DNA from: Halonotius sp046719765
GTDB taxonomy: Archaea; Halobacteriota; Halobacteria; Halobacteriales; Haloferacaceae
Length of the DNA stretch: 64,000 nt
Assembly (NCBI RefSeq): GCF_046719765.1
Contig: NZ_JABEBY010000005.1
Location: 117,551-181,550 of the forward strand
Reading direction: 5' to 3'
Numbering within the stretch: the stretch's first letter is position 1; each line of letters opens with the position of its first letter. The translations under genes were made by a program, and so were the position numbers. Shown here piece after piece: positions 1 through 9,315 of the stretch. Under the pieces are notes generated by a model. The model was not told the origin of the DNA. It did no database searches and saw nothing but the letters and a program-made list of their open reading frames with translations.

Positions 1-1482
1 TTCGACCGTCAGGCAGTAGGTATACTCCTCTTCTGACTCAGTGTACTCAACACTCGAAACGGAGTCAACAAGGAAATCGCCGTTTCCACCATCGAACACA
101 CGTCGTTTCCGGTGCGAGATAGCCTCAACCTGTTGCTGGAGTTGTGTCTCCTTTCGCGTGAGGTGGAAGCCGACCGTCTCAGCAAACGCCACGGCATCCT
201 GTGAGCTGATTCGAATTTTGTAACTCTGTGCCGCCAACGACGAGTCATCACTGTCGTAGAATTCCGGGAACTGCTCGGCAAGCTGTACTGGTTCGGTAGT
301 CTTCACTCTGCCTGCGATGTTGAGGCGCGTAAGCAATGCCAGTATGTCCTGTTTTAGCTCCGGACTAACTGTCGTCGCCGACACGGTGAGGCTGTCCGCA
401 GCGATGCTTCCATCGCCACTGAAGTAGCCCCGGAGATAGGCCGCGATAATCGATGCTGGCGCGTTGAAAAGACACTGTGGCACGCGCTTCGTCTCCGCGA
501 AGATACCCGCGTCTAGCACCGTATCGAAGAACGTCCGCGGCAACCGCCCCGAGACGGTGATTTTCGCGTCGTTCTCGCGGTACGGCTCGACGCCGAACTC
601 TCGCTCGAACACGTCGATGTAGAATTCACGCGCTTCCGTCTCTGTCCCGCAGATCGTCGTCTGGTGGATCGTTCCCTTCGGTGTCTCTTGTTCGCGGGCG
701 AACCCCTCGGCAGCGTAGTATCCCAGCAGCGTCGCTACGTCCTCGGTGAGCGTTACTGTACGATTCATTTCAGCGGAATCGCGTTTCATCCCCAGCGTCA
801 CATCATCGGGGACAAAGTCGAGAACAGCCTCAACTGAGTCGCACAGTTCCAGCAGGATATGTGCCGGAACACTCCCGCGATAGAGGTAGTTACTCAGCGT
901 TTTGTGCGACATCTCGAAGTACTCGGCCGTATGCTTTAGCGGGTAGAACTGCCCGTCCCAGTCGGCGGCCAGTTTCGTCTCAAAGAGATCATAGAGCGTG
1001 TCCTTCTCGATGCCTTTGATCATCAGCCGCTCGTTGTCGACCGCGTCGGCTCGGATGAACTCCGCTAAGAGGTCGAACTGCTGTGTCTCCGCCGCCGGTT
1101 GCACGGTATCGAGATGCTCGGGTGTGATGAGCGAATCCGTCGAGGTAAGCTCGCTGGCACGCTTCGTTCGCCGTTCGCCGTCCGCGAAGACCTGCATCTC
1201 GTGATCCGGCGTCACGGTGAGTTCCCGCCCGCTCCGGGTTTCGATCTCGATCATGTGATCGGGCGCGGGATGCTTCGAGAGTGCCTCGACCGGCTTCGTC
1301 ACAATCGATCCGTCGTCGTCGATACTGGGCACTGAAATCGCGCCGTCGATCTCTTCGATCAGCGTCCCGAAGTCGTCCTCACGCGGGTCGTCTAAGCGAT
1401 CCTCAACGACCGTCCGGATCGTTTCGTGGTGCCACTCGCCAGCCTCATCTTCGAGCCAGAGTTTCGTGTCTGGGTGGAAACA
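1..1482 (-). other. Intein with LAGLIDADG homing endonuclease inside the PolD large subunit (C-terminus not in window)
   Basis: Protein-splicing element beginning at Cys (codon 1480-1482, reading CFHPDTKLWLED) directly after the extein residues AKRRN. Splicing-domain hallmarks include ELTVTPDHEMQVF (block B, TxxH). A DOD-type endonuclease block, YLRGYFSGDGSI, lies around 410-445, and a helix-turn-helix-like stretch (AEYFEMSHKTLSNYL) precedes it. The last splicing block and the C-extein lie left of base 1. Inteins at this conserved polymerase site are known in other haloarchaea. Confidence 0.9.
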
Positions 1483-4398
1483 GTTCCGCCGCTTGGCGGC
1501 GTGAAAGTACGGATGCGCGTAGCCGACCGCGGCACTCGTAAATCCTATCACACGTCCGACAACAGCGGCACTCGTGTGGGGAGCCATCCCGAAGACGAGT
1601 TCGCCGACGAGGTGGTCGCGGTCGTCGATGTCGTAGAACGCCGGTAGCCCGTAGAACCGTTCTAAGAGGTCGTCGACGAAGTCGGCCGTTTTGATCATAT
1701 GTTCGGCCGCGCCATCCGAGAGAACGATGTCCTGTACCTTGAGTTCGACCAGTTGATCGTCGTGGCGCAGCGGGTCGCCGTCGATGTCAGTCTCGTAGCC
1801 GAGTCCGCGGAAGTGGTCGGCGGTCACGTCCAACTCCTCGGGTTTGACCGCCGTGACCGGGAGGTCAGTCATGTCGTAGCGGACGGTGCCGTCCTTGAAC
1901 GCGGAGACGCCGTGTTTCGCCCGGAGGATCCCCTTCTCCATCGGTTCGGGTGTCTTGTTCGCCGAGGTGAGACCCTTGACGCCTTTCAGCATCCCGAAGT
2001 TGCCCTCGCGTTCGTTGATCGCATCGAGGGCGTCGTGGTACGCCGCGTTGAGGTCGACAGTTTCCCAGCCGGCGGCGGTGACCTCCCGGCCACAGTTCGG
2101 ACAGTCGACGCGGCCGGCCTCGTCGGGTTCGCAGACGATCTCGCAGTCCTCGCATTCGTAGTGGGGTTCGGTGTGGGTATCGCAGTCCGGACACTGGAGT
2201 TCAACCGTCTCGCTGTCGCAGTTCGGACAGCGTCGCTGGCCGATCTGCATGTCGTGGACGCCGCGGCGACCCTGTTCGTCCATCGTCGTGGCGGCCTTCG
2301 AGACGTCGCGTTGGTTGCCGCCGGCCTCGGTGATCGGGAACAGCGTGTGGACAGCCGGCGAGAGGTCGCGCTTTTCGGACTTTTCCGGCCGGCCCATCCG
2401 CGCGCCGATCCGGGTTGGCGCGCGCTCCCGAAGCTCGAAGGGCGCGACCTCGTTGGCGGCGGTGATCGCGTTGTCGCCGTCGTCGTACTCGCGGGCCGGT
2501 GCTGAGAGATCGCTCCACGGTTTCGCCAGATCGTCGTCGAGCCCGAGCGACAACACGAGCGGTTTCCAGTCGGGGATTTCGATAGCCGCCTCACGTTGGT
2601 GGTGACCGACGAGCAGCGTTTCCAGTGTCGTCCGAACCGACTCATCGCGGTCGACGACGAGCAGCCCGTCGGGGCCGTCGCCCTCGGGCTGAACCTCACC
2701 GTCGGCGACAACAGCGGCCAACTCCTCGAAGTCGCTGACCGAGATATCGTGCCAGCAGTAGGTGTAGGTCGGGTGCAGCGGGCAGTCGTACTCGGTGGCC
2801 CACTCGATGGCTTCGGCAGCCGAGGGGTTCTCAAGATCGACCCGGGGATCGTCTTCGAGAGCCTGTACGTCCGCGCCGGCCGCCTCAAACTCCTGTACCC
2901 ACCATTCGGGCGCGTAGGCGGCGGGCGCGAGCGGGTGGTTGTTCTCGACGAACTCACCGTAGTTGACCAGATACTCGCCGAGATCGAGGATCTTCTCGAC
3001 GCCGTTGCGGAGTTCGAGTGCCTCCTCGGGGTCGTCGATCCGCCGCACCTCACCGGTCGCCAGCCGGACGGTCGGCCCCTCGATGGAGTCAACGGGAATA
3101 ACCCCCGCGGCTTTCCCCGGTCGTTCGGTTTTGATCTGGGTGCCCGTGGCCAGGAAATCGTCGATGATATGCATCGTCGCCGGATGGACGCCCGCGGTCG
3201 CAAAGCCGAGATTGCGGGCGCGGCCGTATCGAAGCCGGAACCCGCCGGCCTCGGAGGGGTGGCCGAAAACGGGCCGACCGGCGATGAGATCCAGCAGGTA
3301 CTTCGATTTCGGTTCGACGCGCGGCGGGCCGGCGGGGGCGTCGGCTGCGGAGTCGTCAGCGTCGCCATCGGCGTCGCCGGCGTCGTCAGCATCGCTGTCG
3401 TCGGTCGCCTCCGCGTCGCCGTCACTGCCGTCATCGTCGGAATCGGCTGCGTCGTCGCTGTCTTTGCCGATGGTGCCGTCGATCAGATCCTGCAGCCACG
3501 GCCACTCCACCTCGTCGAGTTGGCGGGTGTAGCGTTGGATCTTCGGAGCCTTCAGCGCGATCCCCTCGGCGGCGACGAGACACATCCCTCCGCGCGCGGA
3601 GTTGGTGTCGACGCGGTCGAGATCGCGGTAGCCAGAAACCTCCTCGTCGCCGGTCGCCTCGCCGTCGAGCATGATCGGCATGTTGGTGGCGATAAACCGG
3701 CTTTCCTTGTCCTTCGGCGAGTACTGGAGGCCAGTCTCCTTGTCGTAGAGGTTGATCTCCTCGACGTAGCGTTCGATCTCGTCATCCCGTCCCTTGTACT
3801 CGGCGAGCCCGAGGATGCTGCGGGTGTAGTCGGCGACGAGCACCGAGAGGGCCTGTGCAGTGCCACCCGCAGAGCGGATCGGGCCGGCGTAGTAGACGTT
3901 GACGAACTCGGTGCCGTCGTCGTTTTCCAGCAGTTCGACGCGGTCGATCCCCTCGATCGGCGCGGCGACGACCCCCTCAGTCAGCAGCGCGACGGCCGTC
4001 CGCACCGCGCCCTCGATCTTGCCGGCTTTCCCCTCGTAGTCGCCGACCCGGCCCTCCGCGAAGTCGGCGGCGAGTTCGAGGGCGGCCTCCTCGCGGCTCA
4101 TCTCGCCTTCGAGTTCGCGGACGCGCTCGGCGACGCCGGGGATGCCAAGGATGTTCTCAACGCGGTCGGCCATATCCTTCGCGATCGGGATCTCGACCTC
4201 GGGTTCGGGGTCTTTGCCCTGCCCCTTCGCGCGTTCGGCAACCGTCATCGCCTCGTCGAGGCCGCTTTCGAGCCGGTCGAAATACCGCTCGTCGTCGGGT
4301 CGCATCGGCGTGCGGTTGGATTCGCCGGCATCACTAGCGTTGCTGTCGCTGTCGGCGTCGATCTCGCCGTCCCCATCCGGATCGCTCGTTTCGCTCAC
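1..4398 (-). CDS. polC: DNA polymerase D large subunit (DP2), intein-containing, 3' end outside the window
   Basis: Catalytic subunit of the archaeal replicative polymerase D, working with the DP1 exonuclease subunit. The N-terminal extein (about 972 codons) carries the conserved DP2 opening (ERYFDRLESGLDEA), an Asp-rich haloarchaeal linker near residue 300, and a cysteine-rich zinc region at about residues 720-775 with repeated CPNC/CPDC/CEDC pairs. After HAAKRRN the frame enters an intein and runs off the left edge. The GTG at 4398 overlaps the TGA of the upstream PPC-domain gene by three bases, suggesting coupling. An ATG at 4305 (MRPDDERYF) matches the usual family N-terminus and is a serious alternative start. 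The family assignment is certain; the start is not. Confidence 0.93.
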   Translation of the reverse strand, partial: MSETSDPDGDGEIDADSDSNASDAGESNRTPMRPDDERYFDRLESGLDEAMTVAERAKGQGKDPEPEVEIPIAKDMADRVENILGIPGVAERVRELEGEMSREEAALELAADFAEGRVGDYEGKAGKIEGAVRTAVALLTEGVVAAPIEGIDRVELLENDDGTEFVNVYYAGPIRSAGGTAQALSVLVADYTRSILGLAEYKGRDDEIERYVEEINLYDKETGLQYSPKDKESRFIATNMPIMLDGEATGDEEVSGYRDLDRVDTNSARGGMCLVAAEGIALKAPKIQRYTRQLDEVEWPWLQDLIDGTIGKDSDDAADSDDDGSDGDAEATDDSDADDAGDADGDADDSAADAPAGPPRVEPKSKYLLDLIAGRPVFGHPSEAGGFRLRYGRARNLGFATAGVHPATMHIIDDFLATGTQIKTERPGKAAGVIPVDSIEGPTVRLATGEVRRIDDPEEALELRNGVEKILDLGEYLVNYGEFVENNHPLAPAAYAPEWWVQEFEAAGADVQALEDDPRVDLENPSAAEAIEWATEYDCPLHPTYTYCWHDISVSDFEELAAVVADGEVQPEGDGPDGLLVVDRDESVRTTLETLLVGHHQREAAIEIPDWKPLVLSLGLDDDLAKPWSDLSAPAREYDDGDNAITAANEVAPFELRERAPTRIGARMGRPEKSEKRDLSPAVHTLFPITEAGGNQRDVSKAATTMDEQGRRGVHDMQIGQRRCPNCDSETVELQCPDCDTHTEPHYECEDCEIVCEPDEAGRVDCPNCGREVTAAGWETVDLNAAYHDALDAINEREGNFGMLKGVKGLTSANKTPEPMEKGILRAKHGVSAFKDGTVRYDMTDLPVTAVKPEELDVTADHFRGLGYETDIDGDPLRHDDQLVELKVQDIVLSDGAAEHMIKTADFVDDLLERFYGLPAFYDIDDRDHLVGELVFGMAPHTSAAVVGRVIGFTSAAVGYAHPYFHAAKRRNCFHPDTKLWLEDEAGEWHHETIRTVVEDRLDDPREDDFGTLIEEIDGAISVPSIDDDGSIVTKPVEALSKHPAPDHMIEIETRSGRELTVTPDHEMQVFADGERRTKRASELTSTDSLITPEHLDTVQPAAETQQFDLLAEFIRADAVDNERLMIKGIEKDTLYDLFETKLAADWDGQFYPLKHTAEYFEMSHKTLSNYLYRGSVPAHILLELCDSVEAVLDFVPDDVTLGMKRDSAEMNRTVTLTEDVATLLGYYAAEGFAREQETPKGTIHQTTICGTETEAREFYIDVFEREFGVEPYRENDAKITVSGRLPRTFFDTVLDAGIFAETKRVPQCLFNAPASIIAAYLRGYFSGDGSIAADSLTVSATTVSPELKQDILALLTRLNIAGRVKTTEPVQLAEQFPEFYDSDDSSLAAQSYKIRISSQDAVAFAETVGFHLTRKETQLQQQVEAISHRKRRVFDGGNGDFLVDSVSSVEYTESEEEYTYCLTVE

Positions 4399-4814
4399 AA
4401 CCAGAGATCCAGTGCCGTCATCTCGTCGTATTCGCGCCTAAGCGGTTCCTCGAAGGCCCGAAAGTACAGTTCGCCCGCGAAGACGGTCGCCGTGTTGATG
4501 TGGCCCGCGAGTGCCTGCCCGCTTCGCCGCGAAAGCACGGCGTGGGTGTGGGCGAACAGGTCGCCGTCGAGTAGGCTGACGTTGCCGACGCAGGCAGCGA
4601 CCTCCAGCGGTTCCTCGAAGTCGACCGACTGGTACTCGCGGTCGTCCTGATCGTAAAACCAGACCTCGGCGTCTTCAACCGAGCCGATCGCCGAAAACCA
4701 GCCGGCCTCAGCGTCGACCTCGCGTGCGAGATCTTCGATCTCGGCCCGCCAGTCCGCCCCCGTTTCGAGCCGTGCCACGTACTCGCCGGTGACGGTGACC
4801 TCGCGGTAGTTCAT
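4395..4814 (-). CDS. PPC-domain (DUF296) DNA-binding-like protein
   Basis: A 139-residue protein with the plant-and-prokaryote-conserved (PPC) fold. Visible hallmarks are GWFSAIGSVEDAEVWFYD near the N-terminus and FAHTHAVLSRR followed by GHINTATVFAGELYFRAF, with the His-rich cluster that coordinates metal in some family members. Prokaryotic PPC proteins are usually stand-alone trimers of uncertain function; DNA binding is inferred from plant AT-hook relatives and no AT-hook is seen here. ATG at 4814 (MNYREVTVTGEY) is preferred over an in-frame TTG at 4841. Its TGA overlaps the putative GTG of the PolD large subunit gene, so the two may be one transcription unit. Confidence 0.8.
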   Translation of the reverse strand: MNYREVTVTGEYVARLETGADWRAEIEDLAREVDAEAGWFSAIGSVEDAEVWFYDQDDREYQSVDFEEPLEVAACVGNVSLLDGDLFAHTHAVLSRRSGQALAGHINTATVFAGELYFRAFEEPLRREYDEMTALDLWL

Positions 4815-4981
4815 GAAACCACCATCGGGGTTGGAGGGCAAAAAGGTTCAGTTGTCGACGGGGCGGGAGGCCGCACCAACCCGATCGACGACAGCACCGG
4901 TTGGCGATCAGCGCGTGATATGTAATCACACGGCACAATTCAGAACTGATCTACCGCTACACCACGAGAGGGCAGATACAC

Positions 4982-5299
4982 ATGAGCAGCACAGAGAGCG
5001 ACCACGACGACCACAAAGCGAACAGCGACGAGGAGAAAACGACCATCCGCACCGGCCGTAACTTCGAGCAGACCTACCGGCTGTCGGCCGCCGAGGCCGG
5101 CAAGTTCCTGATCGCGGTCGGCGAACAGCTCCGCGACGGCGACGAGCTCACCATCACCGACGAGGAGTGGGAACTCCCCTTCGCGTTCGGTGAGCCGGTC
5201 GAGGTCGAAGTTGATTTTGAGGGGATGGACGATCCGGAACTCGAACTGGAGATCGAACTCCCCGGACGACCGGACGACAGCGCCCCACAGGTCGAGTAA
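4982..5299 (+). CDS. amphi-Trp domain-containing protein
   Basis: A 105-residue acidic protein. The central region LSAAEAGKFLIAVGEQLRDG followed by EWELPFAFGEPVEVEVDFEG fits the small amphi-Trp family common in haloarchaea: an amphipathic helix followed by strands with a conserved Trp. The N-terminal 25 residues and the C-terminal tail are low-complexity acidic extensions. ATG at 4982 is the first start after the divergent PPC gene. The cellular role is unknown. Confidence 0.72.
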   Translation: MSSTESDHDDHKANSDEEKTTIRTGRNFEQTYRLSAAEAGKFLIAVGEQLRDGDELTITDEEWELPFAFGEPVEVEVDFEGMDDPELELEIELPGRPDDSAPQVE

Positions 5300-5319
5300 G
5301 CGAGCACCGATGCGAGCGG

Positions 5320-6366
5320 CTACGCCCAGCGAAAGCCGCGTCCATCCGCCGGCGGCGACAACGGACTCGTCGGCAACGACTCCCCAACCGCCGGCTCATT
5401 GTAGGCCCGCGGGGCGATATCGTTGGGGCCATCAGGGTAGAACAGCGACGCCAGCAGTTGGAGTTGCCCGCGGCCGACACCGAGTTCGAACTGCCCGCCG
5501 CCGTAACAGCGAATCCCCTGTTTTTCACAGTAGGTTAGTGTCTCAAGCAGTGATTCGAGACTTCCGAACCGCGAGGGTTTGATGTTGAGCCAGTCGGGTT
5601 CCCATGGCAGCGATTGCACGTCGGCGAGGCTCTCGATCGGTTCGTCCCACGAGACCCGGCTCCGGACGCCGTCGGTCTCGAACAGCGGCTGTGTCGCGTC
5701 GGTCAGCGCGGGATCTTCGATAATCGCCTCGGGGAATCCCTCGATAATTCGCTCGTAGAGGTCGGGGTCGGCCGGCGCGTCGACATCGGTGTCCTCGTAG
5801 TGGCCTTTGAGGTCAAGAATCCGGACGCGGTCGGTGTCGGCCAGCGTTGCGACGAGGGCATCATCCCACGCTTGGGTCGGATCGAGTTTGAACTCAACGC
5901 CGGGGACACGCTCGCGGAGCGCGTCGATCCGCTCGGTCGTCGGCGGATCGCCGAGTCGCATGCTCGTGACGAACCGCACCGGCTCGCGGCGACGATCGAG
6001 CAGCGTCGGGAGATCGGTCTCCTGTTGTCGCAACGCGAGATCGAGGGCGGCTGATTCAAGCGCCCACTGCCGGTAGTGTCGGGAGACCGGTCGTTCCGGC
6101 GGCGAGGGAAACAAGGAGGCATCGGCGACCTGATCCGAAAACTCAGCAAGGGTGTAGTCGCCGGTGAGATCGGGCAACCCTGCAGCCGCGAGTTCGTCGT
6201 GAGCGTCGGCCTCGTAGATCACATCCTCGCCGCGACCCGTCTCGCCGTCGCCCGACAGGGCGATCTCGGTTGTCACCCGGGTGAACTGTGAGGTTTCGCG
6301 TTCGTATCGCTCAGTCGACAGCGACGTGATCGACACCGGGAGATCGAGGAGCTCGGCGACTGTCAT
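5320..6366 (-). CDS. Enolase-superfamily protein (mandelate racemase/muconate-lactonizing type)
   Basis: A 348-residue protein with the enolase-superfamily barrel signature: a Lys in EFKLDPT, presumptive metal ligands Asp in ILDLKGHY, Glu in IIEDPAL and Asp in VSWDEP, and a second Lys in LNIKPSRFG. The spacing follows o-succinylbenzoate synthase/dipeptide epimerase-like relatives, but the substrate cannot be read from sequence and no menaquinone or cell-wall genes lie nearby. The start is ATG at 6366 (MTVAELLDLPVSI); the longer open frame upstream lacks family sequence. It converges on the amphi-Trp gene with a 20-base gap. Confidence 0.75.
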   Translation of the reverse strand: MTVAELLDLPVSITSLSTERYERETSQFTRVTTEIALSGDGETGRGEDVIYEADAHDELAAAGLPDLTGDYTLAEFSDQVADASLFPSPPERPVSRHYRQWALESAALDLALRQQETDLPTLLDRRREPVRFVTSMRLGDPPTTERIDALRERVPGVEFKLDPTQAWDDALVATLADTDRVRILDLKGHYEDTDVDAPADPDLYERIIEGFPEAIIEDPALTDATQPLFETDGVRSRVSWDEPIESLADVQSLPWEPDWLNIKPSRFGSLESLLETLTYCEKQGIRCYGGGQFELGVGRGQLQLLASLFYPDGPNDIAPRAYNEPAVGESLPTSPLSPPADGRGFRWA

Positions 6367-6470
6367 ACCACCAGTTGACGGGCGACCAGCAAAGGTTTGG
6401 GGTCGACTACCGGCGGCTACCCGTACGCGGCGGGACAGCACACAACGGAACGAGGAGAAACAGCGAGACG

Positions 6471-6650
6471 CTATCGGTCAACGCCGGTGCGGGTAGCGAC
6501 GCGCTGTTCGACGTACAGCCGCGCCCACTGCTCGAAGTGCCGTTTGAGCCGGCCAAGCGGGCCGTCGGCGTCGGTAGGGGGCTCGACAGCCGACAGCGAA
6601 TCCTTACGCGCCTGTGCGTCGGAATCAAGCCGCCCAGTATCGACACTCAT
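6471..6650 (-). CDS. Small hypothetical protein
   Basis: A 59-residue frame starting at ATG 6650 (MSVDTGRLDSDAQARK) and ending RTGVDR. It contains an amphipathic helix, LKRHFEQWARLYVEQR, and an acidic N-terminal half typical of haloarchaeal small proteins. The adjacent intergenic region is AT-rich and divergent to the TauE/SafE gene. There is no recognisable domain, so it could be a chance frame, though the composition favours coding. Confidence 0.5.
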   Translation of the reverse strand: MSVDTGRLDSDAQARKDSLSAVEPPTDADGPLGRLKRHFEQWARLYVEQRVATRTGVDR

Positions 6651-6791
6651 CGTGCGATAATGTAGCACGGAGTTGTTCATAAACGTTACTGTGGGACACG
6701 AGCAGTAGCAACCAATCCTCATGATTAGTAACGCGATTTTGACGAACGGCAAAGCATTTAGTACCGAATCATAAAACGCGCTGCAATTGCA

Positions 6792-7910
6792 ATGAGCTCG
6801 CCCTCGTCATCGGCGCGCGCACAGCGGACATTCCTTGAGTACCAGTACCTCTTCGTGTTTCTCGCCCCGCTGGTGTTCGTCGTCGGGGTCATCCTCGCCG
6901 CGCCGCTGCCGGCGGCCGCCGGGGAGGGCTACTGGCTGGAGTTTTGGTGGCTGTTCCCGGTGTTTCTGCTCGGTGCCACCATCGTCAACACGGTGGGGAT
7001 CAGCGGCTCGGCGTTGTTCGTACCGTTTTTGATCTTCCTGTATCCGATGTTGGCAGTGCGGCTTTCCCCGGAGACACTGACCCAACCACCGCTGTCACCG
7101 GAGACGATCGTTAAGGTGGGTCTGATCAGCGAATCCTTCGGGCTCTCAAGTTCCGCCCTGGCGTTCATCCAACACGGGTTGGTCGACCGACGGCTGGCTG
7201 TCGCCCTCGTTGGCGGATCGATCCCGTTCGTTGTCGGCGGCGCGCTGCTATCGTTTGTGATCCCCGAACCGATCTTCCAGCTGCTGTTGGGGCTCGCACT
7301 GCTGGCGGCATCGGTGATGCTGTTTAAGGCCGATCTGGGTCACGAGGAGCCAGGCGGGGCTGACGCCGGGACAGCAGGCGTTGAGGCCGACGGCGGTGCC
7401 GCCCTGCCGGATGATGACGCGAAACCGGGATCGGCCGGTGTCGAAACCGACGACGAGGGCGTCGTCACCCGCGTCGATCGCGGCGGCTCGGATTACAACT
7501 ACGACCGCGGCGGCTATCTCGAACGGTTTGCCAACTACAGTATCGGCGGCGTCTTTCAGGGGTTGGCCGGCTTCGGCATCGGTGAACTGGGGATCATCTC
7601 GATGCTGCGAACCTCGGTGCCGGTGCGGATCGCGATCGGCACCAACCACATCGTTGTCGCCATGACCGCCGTGTTGGCCTCGCTGGTGCACGTCTTCGGC
7701 AGCGGGTTGGTCGGCGGCCACGCGATCGATCTCGCGTCGACACCGTGGAATATGGTCGTCTGGACGGTGCCCGCGACGGTTACCGGCGGGCAGATCGCCC
7801 CGTATATCTCCTCGACACTTGATACAGAGATTCTCAAACAGGGCGTCGGTGTGTTGTTTGCGATCATCGCAACCGCGCTGTTCGTGATGGCCACCGGCGG
7901 CCTGCTGTGA
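6792..7910 (+). CDS. TauE/SafE-family membrane permease
   Basis: A 372-residue polytopic membrane protein. The N-terminal hydrophobic segment FLAPLVFVVGVILAA is followed by NTVGISGSALFVPFLIF and SFGLSSSALAFIQHGLVD, the two-repeat layout of the sulfite exporter/anion permease family. The second repeat begins at FQGLAGFGIGELGIISML and includes AIGTNHIVVAMTAV. An acidic soluble loop of about 60 residues separates the halves. Family members move sulfite, sulfoacetate, taurine-derived anions or other organic anions; the substrate here is unknown. ATG at 6792 is the first start after an AT-rich divergent promoter region. Confidence 0.85.
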   Translation: MSSPSSSARAQRTFLEYQYLFVFLAPLVFVVGVILAAPLPAAAGEGYWLEFWWLFPVFLLGATIVNTVGISGSALFVPFLIFLYPMLAVRLSPETLTQPPLSPETIVKVGLISESFGLSSSALAFIQHGLVDRRLAVALVGGSIPFVVGGALLSFVIPEPIFQLLLGLALLAASVMLFKADLGHEEPGGADAGTAGVEADGGAALPDDDAKPGSAGVETDDEGVVTRVDRGGSDYNYDRGGYLERFANYSIGGVFQGLAGFGIGELGIISMLRTSVPVRIAIGTNHIVVAMTAVLASLVHVFGSGLVGGHAIDLASTPWNMVVWTVPATVTGGQIAPYISSTLDTEILKQGVGVLFAIIATALFVMATGGLL

Positions 7911-7934
7911 GCGTGTTGACGGCGGTCGAGTGGC

Positions 7935-8048
7935 TTATTCCGTGGGATCCGACTCGTCGTCAGTCGTTGCGCCGGTGAGTGCCAGATAGAACGTCGCCCA
8001 GAGGGATAGCCGGCGACGACGTGGGGTGGTTCGGGTCAGTGTCGACAC
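7935..8048 (-). CDS. Possible short protein (uncertain)
   Basis: A 37-residue frame from a GTG at 8048 to TAA at 7935, ending WATFYLALTGATTDDESDPTE. The hydrophobic core followed by an acidic tail looks protein-like and the frame occupies an otherwise empty 178-base gap. No family is recognised and no ribosome-binding site is visible. Treat as a weak call. Confidence 0.2.
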   Translation of the reverse strand: MSTLTRTTPRRRRLSLWATFYLALTGATTDDESDPTE

Positions 8049-8088
8049 CCCCGTTTGCGACTGACAACGGGTAGAGAGATGCGGGGCA

Positions 8089-9057
8089 TCACGGACACCC
8101 CGGCTCATCGGCGGTAACCGGCGCACTCACCAGGCCACCAGGCGGGGCCTCACCGACCGGAACAACGCGAAACCGCCAGCCGGCGGGGATCGCCGCCACG
8201 TCGACAGCGACGGGCTGCCAGTCGGCGGCCGACCGATACAGTTCGATGACGACCGGGAGTGTGGGGAGCGAACCGCCGTACGGTGAAAACGCATACCCGG
8301 ACACCTCGACGAGGATCGACCGCGTGCCGGTTTCGCGGTGTTGCAGCCACGGGGTGTCGCGGTACGCGCCGACCACCCCGCGTGTCCGCAACGCCTCGAA
8401 GACGGTCGTCACAGCGGTGTCGGGGGCTGTGGGGTCGGCGGTGGTGGGGTCAGCGGTGTCAGCGGCGGTGAGGTCGGGCTCCGCGTCGGCAACGGAATCC
8501 TCTGGGGTGGCCGGCAAGCGATCGGCGGCCGCCGCCAACACCGCGGCCTGCTCGCGGGGCGCGAGTCGACCGGCAAGGACGGTCGCCATGCTCTCTAGCA
8601 GCCGGAGACAGAGCCCGTCGGCGGTCGGCTGGGTTTCGGCGTGATCGAGGTAGGCGTCCATGACCGCTGTTTCGGCCTCGCTGTACCCCTCGGCGGCCAG
8701 CGTCTCGAAGACTGCCGCCGCGACACGGTGACAAAACGTTACCAGGGGGCTGTCAGCGGGCAGCGTGGTGGGGGAGGCTGGCGTCGACTCGGCGGCGGGC
8801 GTCGATGACGCGGGCTCGACCACCGACGGGTGGCCCTGGCAGACAACGATGTCGTACCGCGGGAGCTCCGGATCGTACCGGCGGAGGGCGGTGCGGTACT
8901 GGGTGGTCGCACGCGCAGCCTGGCGGGCGACCGAGCGGGTCGGAAACCACAGGCCATCGGCTGGCACCGGCTGCTCGCCGTGGCGACCGCAGACAAGGGT
9001 GTATCGGCCATCGGCGGTGGCGAGAGAGTCGATGTGGGCGCGGAGGTCACGGAGCAT
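8089..9057 (-). CDS. Conserved haloarchaeal protein of unknown function (DUF7551/7552-like)
   Basis: About 322 residues. The N-terminal 75 residues (MLRDLRAHIDSLA, then YTLVCGRHGEQPVPADGLWF and ALRRYDPELPRYDIVVCQ) form a domain I have seen repeatedly at the start of haloarchaeal proteins. Next come a Pro/Thr/Ala-rich linker, a helical middle (FCHRVAAAVFETLAAEGYSE) and a C-terminal strand-rich part (DTPWLQHRETGTRSILVEV). The linker has long TADPTTADPTA-like repeats. ATG at 9057 is preferred over an ATG 12 bases upstream at 9069. No function is known and no operon partner is visible. Confidence 0.6.
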   Translation of the reverse strand: MLRDLRAHIDSLATADGRYTLVCGRHGEQPVPADGLWFPTRSVARQAARATTQYRTALRRYDPELPRYDIVVCQGHPSVVEPASSTPAAESTPASPTTLPADSPLVTFCHRVAAAVFETLAAEGYSEAETAVMDAYLDHAETQPTADGLCLRLLESMATVLAGRLAPREQAAVLAAAADRLPATPEDSVADAEPDLTAADTADPTTADPTAPDTAVTTVFEALRTRGVVGAYRDTPWLQHRETGTRSILVEVSGYAFSPYGGSLPTLPVVIELYRSAADWQPVAVDVAAIPAGWRFRVVPVGEAPPGGLVSAPVTADEPGCP

Positions 9058-9315
9058 CGTTCCGAGCATTGTCGTCGGCCATGCGGTCGCCGGCGGGTCG
9101 CCGGAGCAACCGTCATGGATCGTGTGTTATTAGGTCAGCCTAAAACAAATAACCGTGTCGCTTTTCGACGCGTTGTATCGGAGCGGGAAGGTAGAGACAC
9201 GGTCACCGGGATCGGAATTTTGTATCGTAATATGCAATTTATCGCGGCCAGGACGCAGACAGAGCTCGGTGAAACGAGAACTGCGAAAAACGGTCGGAAA
9301 CAGCCGAATGCGGCG

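Noticed and set aside
2596..4650. A 684-codon open frame on the plus strand
   Set aside because: It is antisense to the PolD large subunit; its length comes from GC-rich codon structure, and its sequence has no domain.
9070..9315. Possible gene in the 246-base gap before the NifU gene
   Set aside because: Frames here are continuations of shadows; no start, domain or composition supports coding. I see nothing else in it.
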